Shown: positions 1 to 11,438, counted from the stretch's first letter. The stretch is 64,000 bases of DNA from Elmis aenea (GCA_947652605.1 OX393577.1:24431466-24495465), one strand, 5' to 3'. Numbers and translations: made by a program. Notes: generated from the sequence alone by a model not told the origin.

Positions 1-871
1 TGCTGTAATTATTTAGAAAGACAAAAGAATGAGTTCAAATGGATAATTTACTAAATGTTATAAATAAAAAAGATATTAAAAAAAAACTTATATTAACTTG
101 AAATATACTTTAACATTATAGTTTGTACATACCATACAATGTCATTTTCACATTCCGTTAAATCTTACTAGCAACACATCTTCCAATAAATCTTCTTTTA
201 CATTAGTCCTTTTCGAAGTAAGAATAAATTTTACTATTATTATGTCTAAACGCAAATAAAACATACACATTGATAATATATATCCAATCAAATGTATATT
301 CTATATTGATGATCTAAAAAACAAATTAGAAATAGAGAATATCTGTACCATTAATTGTGTATGAACAATAAAGTTGTTAATACATATTCACGTAAATATA
401 TGGAGAAAAGTGAAGCTCATTTATTTCAAGTGAGATTTTTTACTGCCTCGGGAGTCTCCCCAGCACAGAAGGTAAATTCGCGTTTGTGTTTAACAAATAA
501 AATTGAAATAGTGACAAAACCGGTTAAAACCGGTTAAAACTGGTTTTGGAAAATATTTATTTTGTTTTCGTTCTTGAACGAAAAATAATAATTTCGTTTT
601 CGTTCTTAAAAAAATTTCAGTTTATTTCGTTTAACGTTTTCGTTCCGTTCTCAGTCCCTGATAGAAACACTTTATTTTATCATACAAATATAACATTGTG
701 ATATTTTGTTCTGTTTTATTTTTGTAGTATTTAAATATTTTATTTTATTCAATAAAGTATGAAATAGAATTACAATAGATTTATTTTGTGAAGATGTGCA
801 TTTGTTAAAATAATAAATGCTCTATTAAATAATTAATTTTTCAATTTGTATATGTTTTTTTTTTATTGTAG
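1..871. other. Intronic sequence with a decayed repeat end
   Basis: No exon seen. Around 515-660 CCGGTTAAAACCGGTTAAAACTGG is followed by alternating CGTTTTCGTTC runs and ends CGTTCTCAGTCCCTG, which on the other strand reads CAGGGACTGAGAACG, like a hAT terminus. The opposite end is not clear. Confidence 0.35.
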
Positions 872-1101
872 GTATCTTGGATGACTACAATAGCCGATTT
901 GTTTGTTTAGAATGTGGTCTTTCGTACAAGCGCAAAGCACATTTAAAACGTCATGTCGAAAATGAGTGTTTCAATATAGTTCCCAAGTTTGAGTGTAGCA
1001 CTTGTGGTCGACGTTTTACACAAAAAACGAATTTACGCAGACATGAGCGTTTACAAAATTGCGTTCAACAAGTGTGGAATGCGAATCAGACCATCACTTA
1101 A
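872..1101 (+). CDS. lola: lola terminal exon 1: two zinc fingers, both ending in Cys
   Basis: Alternative 3' coding exon, 76 residues counting the split first codon. The start follows TTTTTATTGTAG, and two bases (GT) complete the first codon; this phase holds for every exon below. Finger 1 has C12, C15, H28 and C33. Finger 2 has C42, C45, H58 and C64, so the usual last histidine is a cysteine spaced x5. Both fingers are therefore C2HC, unlike the usual lola C2HC plus C2H2 pair. The linker lacks the common CGKEP motif. AATAAA lies just after the TAA stop. The role as a DNA-binding end of a BTB protein is inferred from the lola family. Confidence 0.88.
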
Positions 1102-1693
1102 TAATAAAAAACGTGTACATTTTATTATGGTTACTGCAAATAAATATTTGTCTTATCAATGGTTTTTTCGATTGACTTGTCATTTTCGAATAAAAAGTGT
1201 GTAACGGAAATATTATTATTTTATTTACTTAGTCACAATCTTGCTGTAAAAGCTTAGCAGTTGTCAATAAACTTAAATATAAAAACAATTCCATGAAATT
1301 TTATGCATTGTATACGAATCTAAGATATAAATACATAATTATACTATTTCAATTCTAATTCTTGAAAAAACTAAATGAAAACTATTATTTCATCTATTAA
1401 ATTGTTAACTGTTTGAAATAATGCAATAAATTTTATTTAGGTATGGTTAATAAAACAGTGCGATATACTTAACATAAAATTGGGACACATCTGATGGAAT
1501 AAGAGAATTATACATTTGAGTTCTAATTTATATTAAGGCTTTCGTTTCTACTGCAGTGACAAAACTTTTTTTAAGTTTAGCTTTAAAAAATAAAACCTTA
1601 TAAGAACACAACAAAATTTAAAATGTGTGGATAAAAAAGTAGGTAATTTAATTCTTAATTGGCCAATTAATGTCTTTTACATTATTTTTTTAG

Positions 1694-1785
1694 GTATTCA
1701 TCAAAAAAGTACAACTTCAGCTACACTTAAAAGATTGGAAGCTATTATCGACCAATGGCTGCATAGAGTAGGAAAATGTAGTTGA
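1694..1785 (+). CDS. Possible short lola terminal exon 2 without zinc finger
   Basis: After TTATTTTTTTAG an open frame in the array's shared phase gives a 30-residue tail ending GKCS before TGA. It contains a leucine-rich, helix-like stretch (TLKRLEAIIDQWLHRV) and no metal-binding motif. If spliced it would give a BTB protein without DNA-binding fingers; finger-less lola isoforms are known in flies. I recognise no domain. A frame this short could be open by chance, but the good acceptor, matching phase and position between exons 1 and 3 favour a real exon. Confidence 0.42.
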
Positions 1786-2154
1786 AATACGTTTACTATT
1801 CTATACATATTTAGTATTCTGTCATACACAATGTTGTAACATATAAAATTTTATTTAATCTCTTTTGCTTTTTTTTTCATATTTTGTTAAACCTATTTGC
1901 AAAGAATTGGCTTTTAATTAATTAACTGTGTATACACTACTACGGTGGTATATGACCTAATGATTTATAAAAATCGTTTTAAAAATATAATTTGCTGTAA
2001 TAAAGTAACTTTAGTTTCATTTTTAATTTTAGTTATTGTTAAATACATTAAATCTGTGGTTTAATTCTTTAAAAATAACAGTAATTGAAAGCTTATGTAC
2101 ACTGTGTTATTATAGTGTCGCTCATAATGTTTGTTAATAAAGTATTGTTTTCAG

Positions 2155-2399
2155 TTGTCACCGAATTTCAAGTAGAAGATCCTAATAAACCCTACAAGTG
2201 TAATAAATGTGGAAAGGCATATAAACATCGACCAAATTTAAGTCGTCACACCAAATATGAATGTGATGGTATATCTCATTTTACATGTCCTGTTTGTAAT
2301 AAGTCATACACCCAAAATTCAACTGTTCGATATCATATTCGAACAATACATCCAGAATATTCTTTTCAATGGGAGAAACGAAAAGATTCTAATGCATAA
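2155..2399 (+). CDS. lola: lola terminal exon 3: C2HC + C2H2 zinc fingers
   Basis: 81 residues after the acceptor TATTGTTTTCAG; two bases (TT) complete the shared codon. Finger 1: C16, C19, H32, C37, with the core KCNKCGKAYKHRPNLSRH. The linker starts ECDG instead of ECGK. Finger 2: C45, C48, H61, H66. A charged tail (QWEKRKDSNA) follows. The frame stays open upstream into the intron, so the start is set by the acceptor and phase, not by a start codon. Confidence 0.93.
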
Positions 2400-3059
2400 A
2401 ATTTGCCCCAAAATTAGACTAATTTTAAAATATTTATTTCAAAGAGTTTTTTTTTTATACAAGTTTTTCATGCAAAGAAAACATCTGTCTGTTAAGACAG
2501 AAACATTAAAAATATGGGGATCATTTACATGTTAATTTTTTAAAGAGATTACCATAGTATTGTGTATTAATTACTAAGTATTTTGTAAGACGTATAATTA
2601 ACAAAAATAATGACTCTTTTATAATTTGATAAGGTGACTGGTTTCTTTTTGAATTATGATCTGTAGTTGATCTAACTGAAAATTTAGTTTAAAAATGTAT
2701 TTATTGTATTAATTTTCATTATTATCAACAACAGTTTTGTCTGGTATTTATCAAAGAATAATTTTAAAAAAATGTTCTAGTCTTATTTCCATACACTTCT
2801 TAAAGCTCATTTGTTTAAAAATGTCATTAATTATTTATTTTGTGAGATATTCTATCCTGGATACAATATTAAAATAATCAAAGGACCTTTAAGCTGTTAA
2901 AAAACTCTGGGAAATGTTATTAATCAAAGTGATACTTAGTCATTTACATATATAAGTTATAAAAAAAACTGAATAACCCTTTTCTAAACAATGTCAAATT
3001 GTGCTGATAATACAAGTTAAATGCATATTTTTTTAATACAATTGAAGAAGAAATAATAT
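2400..3059. other. Intron, nothing recognised
   Basis: AT-rich; no open frame with acceptor and finger motif on either strand. Confidence 0.5.
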
Positions 3060-3294
3060 ACCGGGTGTAACTGGGTTCTGGTACACCCCCTTTTCTCCTA
3101 TAGTTTTGTTTTAAGTTTTAAGATAAATGCATTTTCAGTCATGATATGTGTAAAAACCGGATTATTTGAACATATATACACTATTGTTTCACTTCCGGTT
3201 TTGCCGGAAATTACCCTAACTTTGTTATTTCAAATGGAACACCTTACATATTTCTACATTTTTTGAAACAGGAAGCAATTTTGGATACAATTTT
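3060..3294. repeat. Truncated half of an ACCGGGTGT foldback element
   Basis: Starts ACCGGGTGTAACTGGG and includes the CTTCCGGTTTTGCCGGAAA core and AAATGGAACACC, matching the left arm of the 6036-7297 palindrome. It is cut off where the next repeat begins at 3295. Confidence 0.7.
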
Positions 3295-5304
3295 AGGTGC
3301 GTTCGGGACGCACGCTCCTAGATTGGAGTGGATTGGACAGGATTGGAGTAAGATTGTAATCACGTGGTCTCAGAGCCTCAAAGAGTAAATCTTAGGTGCG
3401 TTCGGGACGTACGCTCTTTTTGCTTTATTTGCTCTTTTTTGCTCCACAGCGTTCAGGACGCGACTTTGGAGTAAAAAAGATCGCTCCGAAGGGCGTTCGG
3501 GACTGCATAAGTGGAGTAAATAAATCTACTCTAATTTGCACCACCTCTGAAGCTGGGGCAAGCTGAGCTCGCGAAAGAAGACATGCGCAGTACGGATTGT
3601 CTACGTTTGAATTCTTTGAATTGCCAGGTACAGCATAAGAATAAGATACAGTTAACATCCAGGCTTCGTGTTATTGTGTTGCATTAGTTAACAACAATTT
3701 CTTGTGGACAGTAATTAACTTTCGATGTAATTCCCTATTATTAAAACAAAATTTTGGGAAGTTAAATCGTTTCATATCATGACATTTTACATCAATTTTA
3801 TAACCAAATAATCTAACAAATTCGAAGCAATACAATTTGTTGCTTGTTTTACTTACAATGATGTCTGATTAGACCGGATTACAACAAAATAGTGAGATTA
3901 CCTTTATAGGTATTTGAAATATCCGCTAATTTTCTGCACTTACACGTCCCGAACGCACAAGATTTACTCTTGGAGGCTCTGAGACCACGTGATTACAATC
4001 TTACTCCAATCCACTCCAATCTGGGAGCGTGCGCACAAGAGGTGCGTTCGGGACGTGTAAGTGCAGAAAATCAGCGGATATTTCAAATATAAAGGTAACC
4101 TCACTATTTTGTTGTAGACCGGTCTAATCAGACATCATTTTAAGTAAAACAAGCAACATCACCTGTTTACAAAACCATGGCAAACTTTGATCGTAAAATT
4201 TTCACAAAATTAGCCATATCTCAGTTATTTTTTGCAACACATATATTAAACTATATATTTCGAAAAGTTAAAGAACGCTCTTTCATATAAAGTCATGGCC
4301 AACTAAGTGTTTCCATTTAAAAAATTTAAGTTTATTTAATACTCGAAATTCAAGATTGCTAAAAAATTTTAATTTTGTTTTCAAATTAAGCATTGAAATG
4401 TTAATAAAAAAACCTTCATAACATTTTGTTCTATTTTAATAAATAAAGAAGTTATAGCAGATTTTCAAAAATTATGAAATTTCATTTTTCGCCTATAGTG
4501 CCAAAATGGAAAGCAATATGAAAAATCTGATTACACAGGCGTTCTTTTCTCAAATAAACAGCCCAAGAAACCAATATCAGATTTTCGCTAACTGTTATGG
4601 CAACCAAGATACCCTGTAAAACATTCGAATGTGGTCCGCCCTCTACATGAGGTGCGTTCGGGACGCACGCTCCCAGATTGGAGTGGATTGGACAGGATTG
4701 GAGTGAAATTGTAATCACGTGGTCTCAGAGCCTCCAAGAGTAAATCTTGTGCGTTCGGGACGTGAAGGTGCAGAAAATCAGCGGATATTTCAAATATAAA
4801 GGCAACCTCACTACTTTGTTGTAGACCGGTCTTATCAGACATCATTGTACGTAAAACAAGGAACAAATTGTATTGCTTCGAATTTGTTAGATTATTTGGT
4901 TATAAAATTGATGTAAAATGTCATGATATGAAACCATTTAACTTCCCAAAATTTTGTTTTAATAATAGGGAATTACATCGAAAGTTAATTACTGTCCACA
5001 AGAAATTGTTGTTAACTAATGCAACACAATAACACAAAGCCTGGATGTTAACTGTATCTTATTCTTATGCTGTACCTGGCAATTCAAAGAATTCAAACGC
5101 ATCCGTAATGCGCATGTCTTCTTTCGCGAGCTCAGCTTGCCCCAGCTTCAGAGGTGGTGCAAATTAGAGTAGATTTATTTACTCCACTTATGCAGTCCCG
5201 AACGCCCTTCGGAGCGATCTTTTTTACTCCGAAGTCACGTCCCGAACGCTGTGGAGCAAAAAAGAGCAAATAAAGCAAAAAGAGCGTACGTCCCGAACGC
5301 ACCT
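3295..5304. repeat. Nested foldback repeat with AGGTGCGTTCGGGACG ends
   Basis: Ends AGGTGCGTTCGGGACG and CGTCCCGAACGCACCT. Arms of about 450 bp (3393-3880 against 4860-5304) are inverted copies; further copies of the terminal motif at 3393, 4035 and 4651 show that elements of one family inserted into each other. No transposase. The same family hit exon 36. Confidence 0.8.
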
Positions 5305-5700
5305 ATGGTATAGAATTGGATTATGCAACATATACAGTGATGTAAAATTACTGTAATTTAAAATAAAATAAAACATTAAATACAAATTTTAAATAAAACC
5401 ATGTAAAATAAACATAAATTTGTCATAAAATTGTAATACAGATCACAAATGCTAGTAGCACTTTAAATTATTTCAAACGGTAACCATGGCAACGTATAAA
5501 TGAAGATGTTGCACAGTTAGTTTTACTGTGTTATCACATGTTAATAAAAGTTTAGTTAAGTTTCCTATAAGGGAGAGTGGTGCAATGTTTTCAGAATTTA
5601 AGTAACCCTTAGTTATGAGTAACACTTACTAAAGCGACAGATCTAAGGAAGAGGGGTGGTGTAACCAGGCCTTAATGTACCAGAGCTTAATGCGGTCCAT
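5305..5700. repeat. Fragment of the 18139-19359 repeat family
   Basis: Shares AAACCATGTAAA, GCTAGTAGCACTT, ACGTATAAAT and AAGTTTCCTATAAGGGAGAG with 19090-19280 and ends with the related GTAACCAGGCC. Confidence 0.65.
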
Positions 5701-6035
5701 AGAAATCTTTTGCAAAAAGTGCTTCCTTTGTTTTATACAAAGCCCCCTCAGTCATTACTTGACCGATATTACTTTCGCTAATGAATTGTGACGATAGTTT
5801 GTTAATATAAGTAAGCCCATCAATATATTCATCAATGCTTAAGTTTTTACCCATAAAATAAATTTTGCTGCAAAATGAACCGGTCTAAGAGGCATTTGCT
5901 TTCTTTTTTGTAAAGAATCTTGCACTAGATCTAAATGCAATAACAATGTTGTAATTAATGGTAATTTAAAATAGTAAATTACGGTAATTAATGTAGTAAT
6001 TTACGGCGTTAAATTATGACTCACATCACTGAACA

Positions 6036-7297
6036 TACCGGGTGTAAATCATGTGTGGTACACCCCCTTTTTTTCTTTAGTTTTTATTTTAGATCAATGA
6101 AATTTTAGACATATGATATGTGCAAAAAACCGAGCTTTCTGAGCACATGCACTCATTTGTTTCACTTCTGGTTTCGCCGGAAATGATCCCAACTTTGTTA
6201 TTTTAAATGGAACACCCTGTATATTTTCACATTTTTGGAAAGAGGAAGCGATTTTGGATAAAACTGCACTATTTTGGTTAATTTTTATAACCTCAAAATT
6301 TTTTTAAAACAAAATTTAGTTTATTATTAAGGGTGCCGTGACCTGCATAAATTGATTTTTATTATGTCAATAATTGTCAAAAAAACGTTTTTGTAAATTT
6401 TAAATGACATTTAGGTTACTTTAATCGGCTTTGAAGGTTGCGGAATCGTTTTTTTTACAAAAAGTCAATTTTTTCAAATGGAACCATGCTGGTACTAGCG
6501 GTTATTGAAATGGAGCCTTTTCTAACGAATCCATCGATACCAATAACCTGTATATTTATTTAGAATCTGCTTCAAAAACTTCAAATTATTGTGAAGATTT
6601 ATTAAGAGATCCTGTTAATCGCAGTACGCTGTGCATAACTATAACAAAACAAATGATCGTTGTTTTATGTTAAACTACTATAGTCATTTAATAAAAAAGT
6701 CTAAAAATTTTGGGAATAATCTCTTAATAAATCTTCACAATAATTTGAAATTTTTGAAGTAGACTCTTAATAAAAATACAAGTTATTGGGATCCATGGAT
6801 TCGTTAGAAGATGCACCATTTAAATAACCGCTTGTACCACCATAGTTCCTTTTAAAAAAATAGACTTTTTGTCAAAAAACCGATTCCGCGACCTTCAAAG
6901 CCGATTAAAGTAACCTAAATGTCATTTAAATTTACAAAAACGTTTTTTGGACAATTGTTGACATAATAAAAATCAATTTATTCAGGTCACGGCACCTTTA
7001 TTAAAAAACTAAATTTTGTTTAAAAAAAATTTTGAGGTTATAAAAATTAACAAAAATAGTGCAGTTGTATCCAAAATCGCTTCCTCTTTCCAAAAATGTG
7101 AAAATATACAGGGTGTTCCATTTAAAATAACAAAGTTGGGATCATTTCCGGCGAAACCGGAAGTGAAATAAATGAGTGCAACGGCTCAAAAAGCCCAGTT
7201 TTTTGCACATATCATATGTCTAAAATTTCATTGATCTAAAATCAAAACTAAAGAAAAATAAGGGGGGGGGTGTACCACATTTCATTTACACCCGGTA
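6036..7297. repeat. Giant palindromic (foldback) element, 1.26 kb
   Basis: Two inverted arms of about 600 bp meet near 6640-6700. Ends TACCGGGTGTAAAT and ATTTACACCCGGTA. The arms include CGGTTTCGCCGGAAA, AAATGGAACACCCTGTATAT and GGGTGCCGTGACCTG / CAGGTCACGGCACC. No coding frame. Confidence 0.85.
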
Positions 7298-7298
7298 T

Positions 7299-7927
7299 AG
7301 TAATTTTAATGGTAAAATTTTAAAAGTTGTATAATATCTCCCCTAATTATTTTAGAAAAAAAAGTGCAATTAGGTTTTTTGAAGAGAAAAAAATTATGTC
7401 TGCCAATGTAATCAATATTAATTTTTAGTTTTCCGATAACTGAAAATTGAGAAGATTGCAAAAGCCGTTTTAAAAACATCTGTAGTGCCTTGAAATTATG
7501 CTGTGACAATAATTAATTGCTCATCCCAATGTCACTTATACTGTCACTTTGACGTGAAGTATATGAAATCATCATAGATTTTGTTATTGTAACAAGATTA
7601 TGATTTCATTCCAGTTAAAATCTTAAAATATAACTAATTGTATAAAATAATTGTTTGATAAAATATAAACAAAAATTAAGAATAAATTTCGTGTCAAAGT
7701 GACAGTATAATTGACATTAGGCTGGGCACAACATAATTCTAAAGCACTACAGATTTTTATTAAGCCGACTTTTGCAAATTTCTCAGTTATTGGAAAACTA
7801 AAAATTAATACTGGTTACGTTTGTAGACACAGAATTATTTTCTCTATAAAAACCTAAATGCATTTTTTTCCTTAAATAATTAGGGGAGATTTTGTACAAC
7901 TTTTAAAATTTTACCATTGAAATTACT
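7299..7927. repeat. Second palindromic element, abutting the first
   Basis: Arms of about 260 bp begin AGTAATTTTAATGGTAAAAT and end ATTTTACCATTGAAATTACT. Near the centre GTCACTTTGACGTGAA faces GTGTCAAAGTGACAG. No coding frame on either strand. Confidence 0.8.
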
Positions 7928-8541
7928 ATGTTGCGTGATTCAATTCTTCTACACACAAATATTTCAGGATTAGTTAACAGTAAACACCAAATATTGCTAC
8001 AATTTATAAAATTATTCACGAATAGTGCCTTTGCTAAACTACAATTACGTTGCTTTTAAAAAATGGTTTATTTACCATTGTGATTTTGTATGTAAAATGC
8101 TTTTAACAATGTACCAAACTATACTTAGTTTAGTTGTAATATAAATTTATATTTTAGTTCTAAAGTGCTACTGAAGGAGTAATGAACTTTTATGGTTGTA
8201 AGAATAATTAATAGTTTGTTGTATTATTATGAATGTTTATAAACATTTTGCAATAAAATCTTATATTGTACAAAAAAGATTTGTCTGTTTAGAATAGCCA
8301 GGGTCTGGTTTACTAATAGATAAATAACAAATGTTAAATTCAAAGTGCACCCGTATATCATGTGATAAATAAAACAGTGTTACTAATAATGTACATACAA
8401 ATGTATTTTTGTATTACCTCATAAAGTATGAAAAGAACTGCTGTAGTCAGTTTTTCAAAGGTATTTTGTAAGTTTGGTGTAGCGGGTGTATAAAACAATT
8501 TATTCAATTTTTGTTAATGTATGTATATGTTATTCTTTCAG
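7928..8541. other. Intron before exon 4, nothing recognised
   Basis: AT-rich; no motif or repeat pair seen. Confidence 0.5.
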
Positions 8542-8798
8542 CAGAAAATATGGCATATGTATGTTTGGGTTGCGGTAGATATTATAAATTAAAAGGATCT
8601 TTGGTCCGGCATCAGAAATTTGAATGTTCCAATGAAAAGCAGTTTGGTTGTGAACTTTGCTCAGAAAAATTCACCAGAAAATCGTCTCTCCGTCGACACA
8701 TGAATGTTTTACATCCAGATCGTATCATATTTTCTGAGTATCTTCGACATTACACAGGTAATTTTATTACTTTGAAAATTGGCAGAAATAGGTTTTAA
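8542..8798 (+). CDS. lola: lola terminal exon 4: zinc-finger pair with optional small 3' intron
   Basis: 85 residues after TATTCTTTCAG; a second AG three bases on (CAGCAG) would drop one residue and keep phase. Finger 1: C8, C11, H24, C29, linker ECSNEKQF. Finger 2: C37, C40, H53, H58. After the fingers the codon ACA is followed by G|GTAATT at 8757/8758, a plausible donor; an acceptor at 8830-8831 (GTGTTACAG) would remove 74 nt and replace the tail GNFITLKIGRNRF by GTKTIKP. Read-through gives the 8796-8798 stop. Which form is used cannot be told from sequence. Confidence 0.9.
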
Positions 8799-9007
8799 AA
8801 CAGTTGTTTCAAAACTTTTCATGTGTTACAGGTACAAAAACAATTAAACCATGATGATCATGATAATTTTTTTCTTTTAATGTCTGATAGGTTGGAATAA
8901 GACAATATTTACGTACACAGTTTTTACGAATAAAATTTATTGCTGTATGACTTATTGAACATCTTAAAATGTGCGCTATATAATTTTTATTATTAATTTA
9001 TTTTCAG

Positions 9008-9063
9008 TTGTTGTTAAAAGAAATGCAATGCATGTCGTTAGAGAATGCTGGTATTTATATTAG
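9008..9063 (+). CDS. Doubtful short exon, alternative tail after exon 4
   Basis: TTATTTTCAG is followed by 18 open codons in the array phase, ending HVVRECWYLY before TAG, with AATAAA about 70 nt later. It could be spliced from the internal donor at 8757/8758 of exon 4, since the phase fits, or from the shared upstream exon. There is no domain and the frame is short, so this may be chance. Confidence 0.18.
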
Positions 9064-9314
9064 TTTTATCGTTATTGTATATGAATATCTCGACTTATAA
9101 ATTAAGAGTTATTGTATTTTGTAATATTGATAATAAATGTGTTGTTTTAAACGTACTTTTTCCTTTCTCACATGTCATTTAAAAGGGGTAGCTTAATGTA
9201 CAGTGTTGGGGTTTTGTGAGTTCATACTAAAATCGGCAATTTTAGAAAAAAACAGCAGAGATGATTTTGATAGATTTTTAGCTATATTTTTTTGTTAATA
9301 ATTTTTTTTTGTAG

Positions 9315-9784
9315 GATCCCTAGTTACGACAGGAGTAAATGAGTCATACATACTTAAAGACCTTTTTAACACGCAATTATCTAATTTAGTAACAAATAAA
9401 GCTATTAATAGTAGTTTCATGACCAAAGAAAAATATGATGTGCTCAAAGATAGAATAAAAATATTAAAAAGTACATGCACTGGTAAAACTTCAAGCGATT
9501 ATCAAATACTTAAACGTTATGATGTAGCCAAAGTGGGAAATTGTGAGAAACTTGTGTATCCCATCTCTGAAGCAAACTCAAAAATTCGAATTTATGTTTG
9601 CACTGAAGAAATATTTGATATAATACATGAAACGCATCTGGCTATTGGTCATGGAGGAAGAAATAAGATGATGCAACAACTTCAGAAGACTTTCAAAAAT
9701 ATTACATTTGAGGTTGTCATGCTCTACATTAACTTATGTGAAAGATGTCAACAAAAACCGAGAGTCATAAAAAACAGAATATAA
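9315..9784 (+). CDS. Terminal exon 5: integrase-type H2C2 zinc-binding domain
   Basis: 156 residues after a strong T-rich acceptor (9305-9314), entering in the lola array phase and open to TAA. It has no C2H2 finger. Residues about 95-150 match the H2C2 integrase zinc-binding domain of Gypsy/Ginger/Maverick-type integrases and KRBA2/SCAND3-like host genes: H-L-A-I-G-H-G-G-R-N-K-M, 28 residues from the second H to the pair C-E-R-C. The N-terminal part (KEKYDVLKDRI...) resembles the linker before that domain. The DDE core is missing: the frame stops ten residues after the C-x2-C pair. Intact codons and a matching splice site suggest a captured domain rather than a transposon relic. BTB fusion is inferred. 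Confidence 0.72.
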
Positions 9785-9839
9785 AGAACTTGTTGAAGCG
9801 TAATATACCACACTATATATTTTATGTATACTAAGTTAA

Positions 9840-10461
9840 CACGTTAAGCCCGGGTGTGAGATGCAAAATTTTGGGTTAACATGAGTTATGGTAGATGCGA
9901 TTTTGAAAAATAATGTTCCTTATAGAATTTTTTTGAGTCCACTTGGACGGCGTGGCACTGTTTTGTTTATTATGCGAAAATAAAAAAAGGAACAGGGAAG
10001 AATTGTGGCTCAATGAAAATGTTCTCGTACAAAATGGCATTGTACTGTTTGTGAAAAGTATTACTGTGAAAACTGATTTTTCACTGTAAACAAAGGGGAA
10101 AAAATAATTCATAACTGCTTTTGCTCGGATTTTTTAAATGAATAACCGATTTCTTATGGTTTGGTTCACTTATTTTGTTTATTATACAAATTTTTTTTTA
10201 CAAATCTTTATTCTGTACCTTATTGTATCATTTATTTTTGAATATATAATTCTCCATTCAATGCCTTATAAAAACCAAATTATCTGAAAAATGTTTGGCC
10301 CCAAAGCATAAGTTGGTCCCCCGGATGGCTATGTATCATATTCCATGTATTTAGCATTATAGTGTGATCAAGTGAACTCAAATAGTGAGACACACCATTT
10401 CATCTCGCCACTGGCCACTTAAAGTGAGACATCACATTTATGTTACGGCGGGCTTAACTTG
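9840..10461. mobile_element. piggyBac-like element with degenerate cysteine-rich domain
   Basis: Flanked by TTAA on both sides (9836-9839, 10462-10465). Terminal inverted repeats CACGTTAAGCCCG and CGGGCTTAACTTG. Inside, at about 9952-10085, a + strand relic reads WHCTVCEKYYCEN, stop, FF, preceded in another frame by CFVYYAK: a decayed piggyBac C-terminal zinc domain with a frameshift and a stop. 622 bp, non-autonomous. Confidence 0.8.
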
Positions 10462-10744
10462 TTAATATTAGGAATTCTGTAAAAATAAATAAAATTTACT
10501 ACTACTTTCTTTTATTAAACTATTGCAAAAGAATATTAATGTACTTTTTATTTTGTTATGAATACTGTATTGTTTTTGTTTTTCTTATTCATAATAAAAA
10601 TGTTTAATAGTAACATAATATCAACGCTGTAACATTCTGCACAAAATAAAACTTTTTATTCAACTGTTTTTATATTGTATATTAACATCACTCAATTAGT
10701 TATTTAGTGATTTACATCTAAAACTCATTGCTTTTTTTTTTTAG

Positions 10745-10956
10745 GGCATGTGTGGTTACAACATTCAAAAGATAGTGGCTCATTTGTTTGTGAAAAATGC
10801 AATAAGTCATATAAAACCCAACAAACATTGCGCAGACATGTATACCATGAATGTGGTCAACAGCCCAAATTTCAATGTTTATATTGTCCAAAGAAGTTTA
10901 AGAGGAAAGATCAAGTTCAAACTCATTCGCTAATTCATAAGTTTGATGCTGTTTGA
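10745..10956 (+). CDS. lola: lola terminal exon 6: zinc-finger pair
   Basis: 70 residues; acceptor TTTTTTTTTTAG. Finger 1: C16, C19, H32, C37 (core YKTQQTLRRHVYHECG). Linker QQPKF. Finger 2: C45, C48, H61, H65 with helix KFKRKDQVQTH, shared almost exactly with exon 7 (KFKRKDQVRTH). The two are a diverged tandem duplicate 470 bp apart. Finger 1 differs more than finger 2, so recognition may differ at the first finger. AATAAA occurs about 50 nt after the stop. Confidence 0.93.
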
Positions 10957-11217
10957 ACTAAAATTGTATATTTACGGTTGTGTAATTTTTTTAATTGTGT
11001 TTATGTGCCAATAAATGCTTCTGATAAGTTTTAAATATATATTTACTAATTTAAGTACTTCATTGTCATATTTATAATATCAGGGACCTTATTAAAGAAT
11101 ATCTTTTATTTTTATCTGTACTTTTAGTCGTAATTAGATCTGTTTTGTAGTGTGCGTGTGCATGATATTAAGTTAATATTGCTATAAAATAATTTTAAAT
11201 ATATATACTGTGTTTAG

Positions 11218-11438
11218 GTGCAAGTTTAAACTATGTGACTCACGAAAGAAGAGATTTCATGTGTATGCGCTGTTGCCGAGTGTACAAAAACCAAACGTCA
11301 CTTAGTCGACATATAAACCATGAGTGTGGTAAATTGCCTAAATTTCCATGTCTTATATGTGAAAAAAAATTCAAGAGGAAAGATCAAGTTAGGACACATA
11401 TAAAGGATCAACACAAAGGCCAAACATATTATGAATAA
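11218..11438 (+). CDS. lola: lola terminal exon 7: zinc-finger pair, paralogue of exon 6
   Basis: 73 residues; acceptor CTGTGTTTAG. Finger 1: C16, C19, H32, C37, with an extra cysteine directly after C19 (MCMRCCRVYK). Linker GKLPKF. Finger 2: C45, C48, H61, H66, last histidine spaced x4 against x3 in exon 6. AATAAA at 11450 is a close polyadenylation signal, as expected for a terminal exon. Confidence 0.94.

Noticed and set aside
989..1204. Overlapping + frame within exon 1
   Set aside because: Shadow frame of the zinc-finger frame; no motif or splice site in phase.
3425..4866. Minus-strand frames within 3425-4866
   Set aside because: They lie in foldback repeat arms, occur as inverted copies and match no protein.
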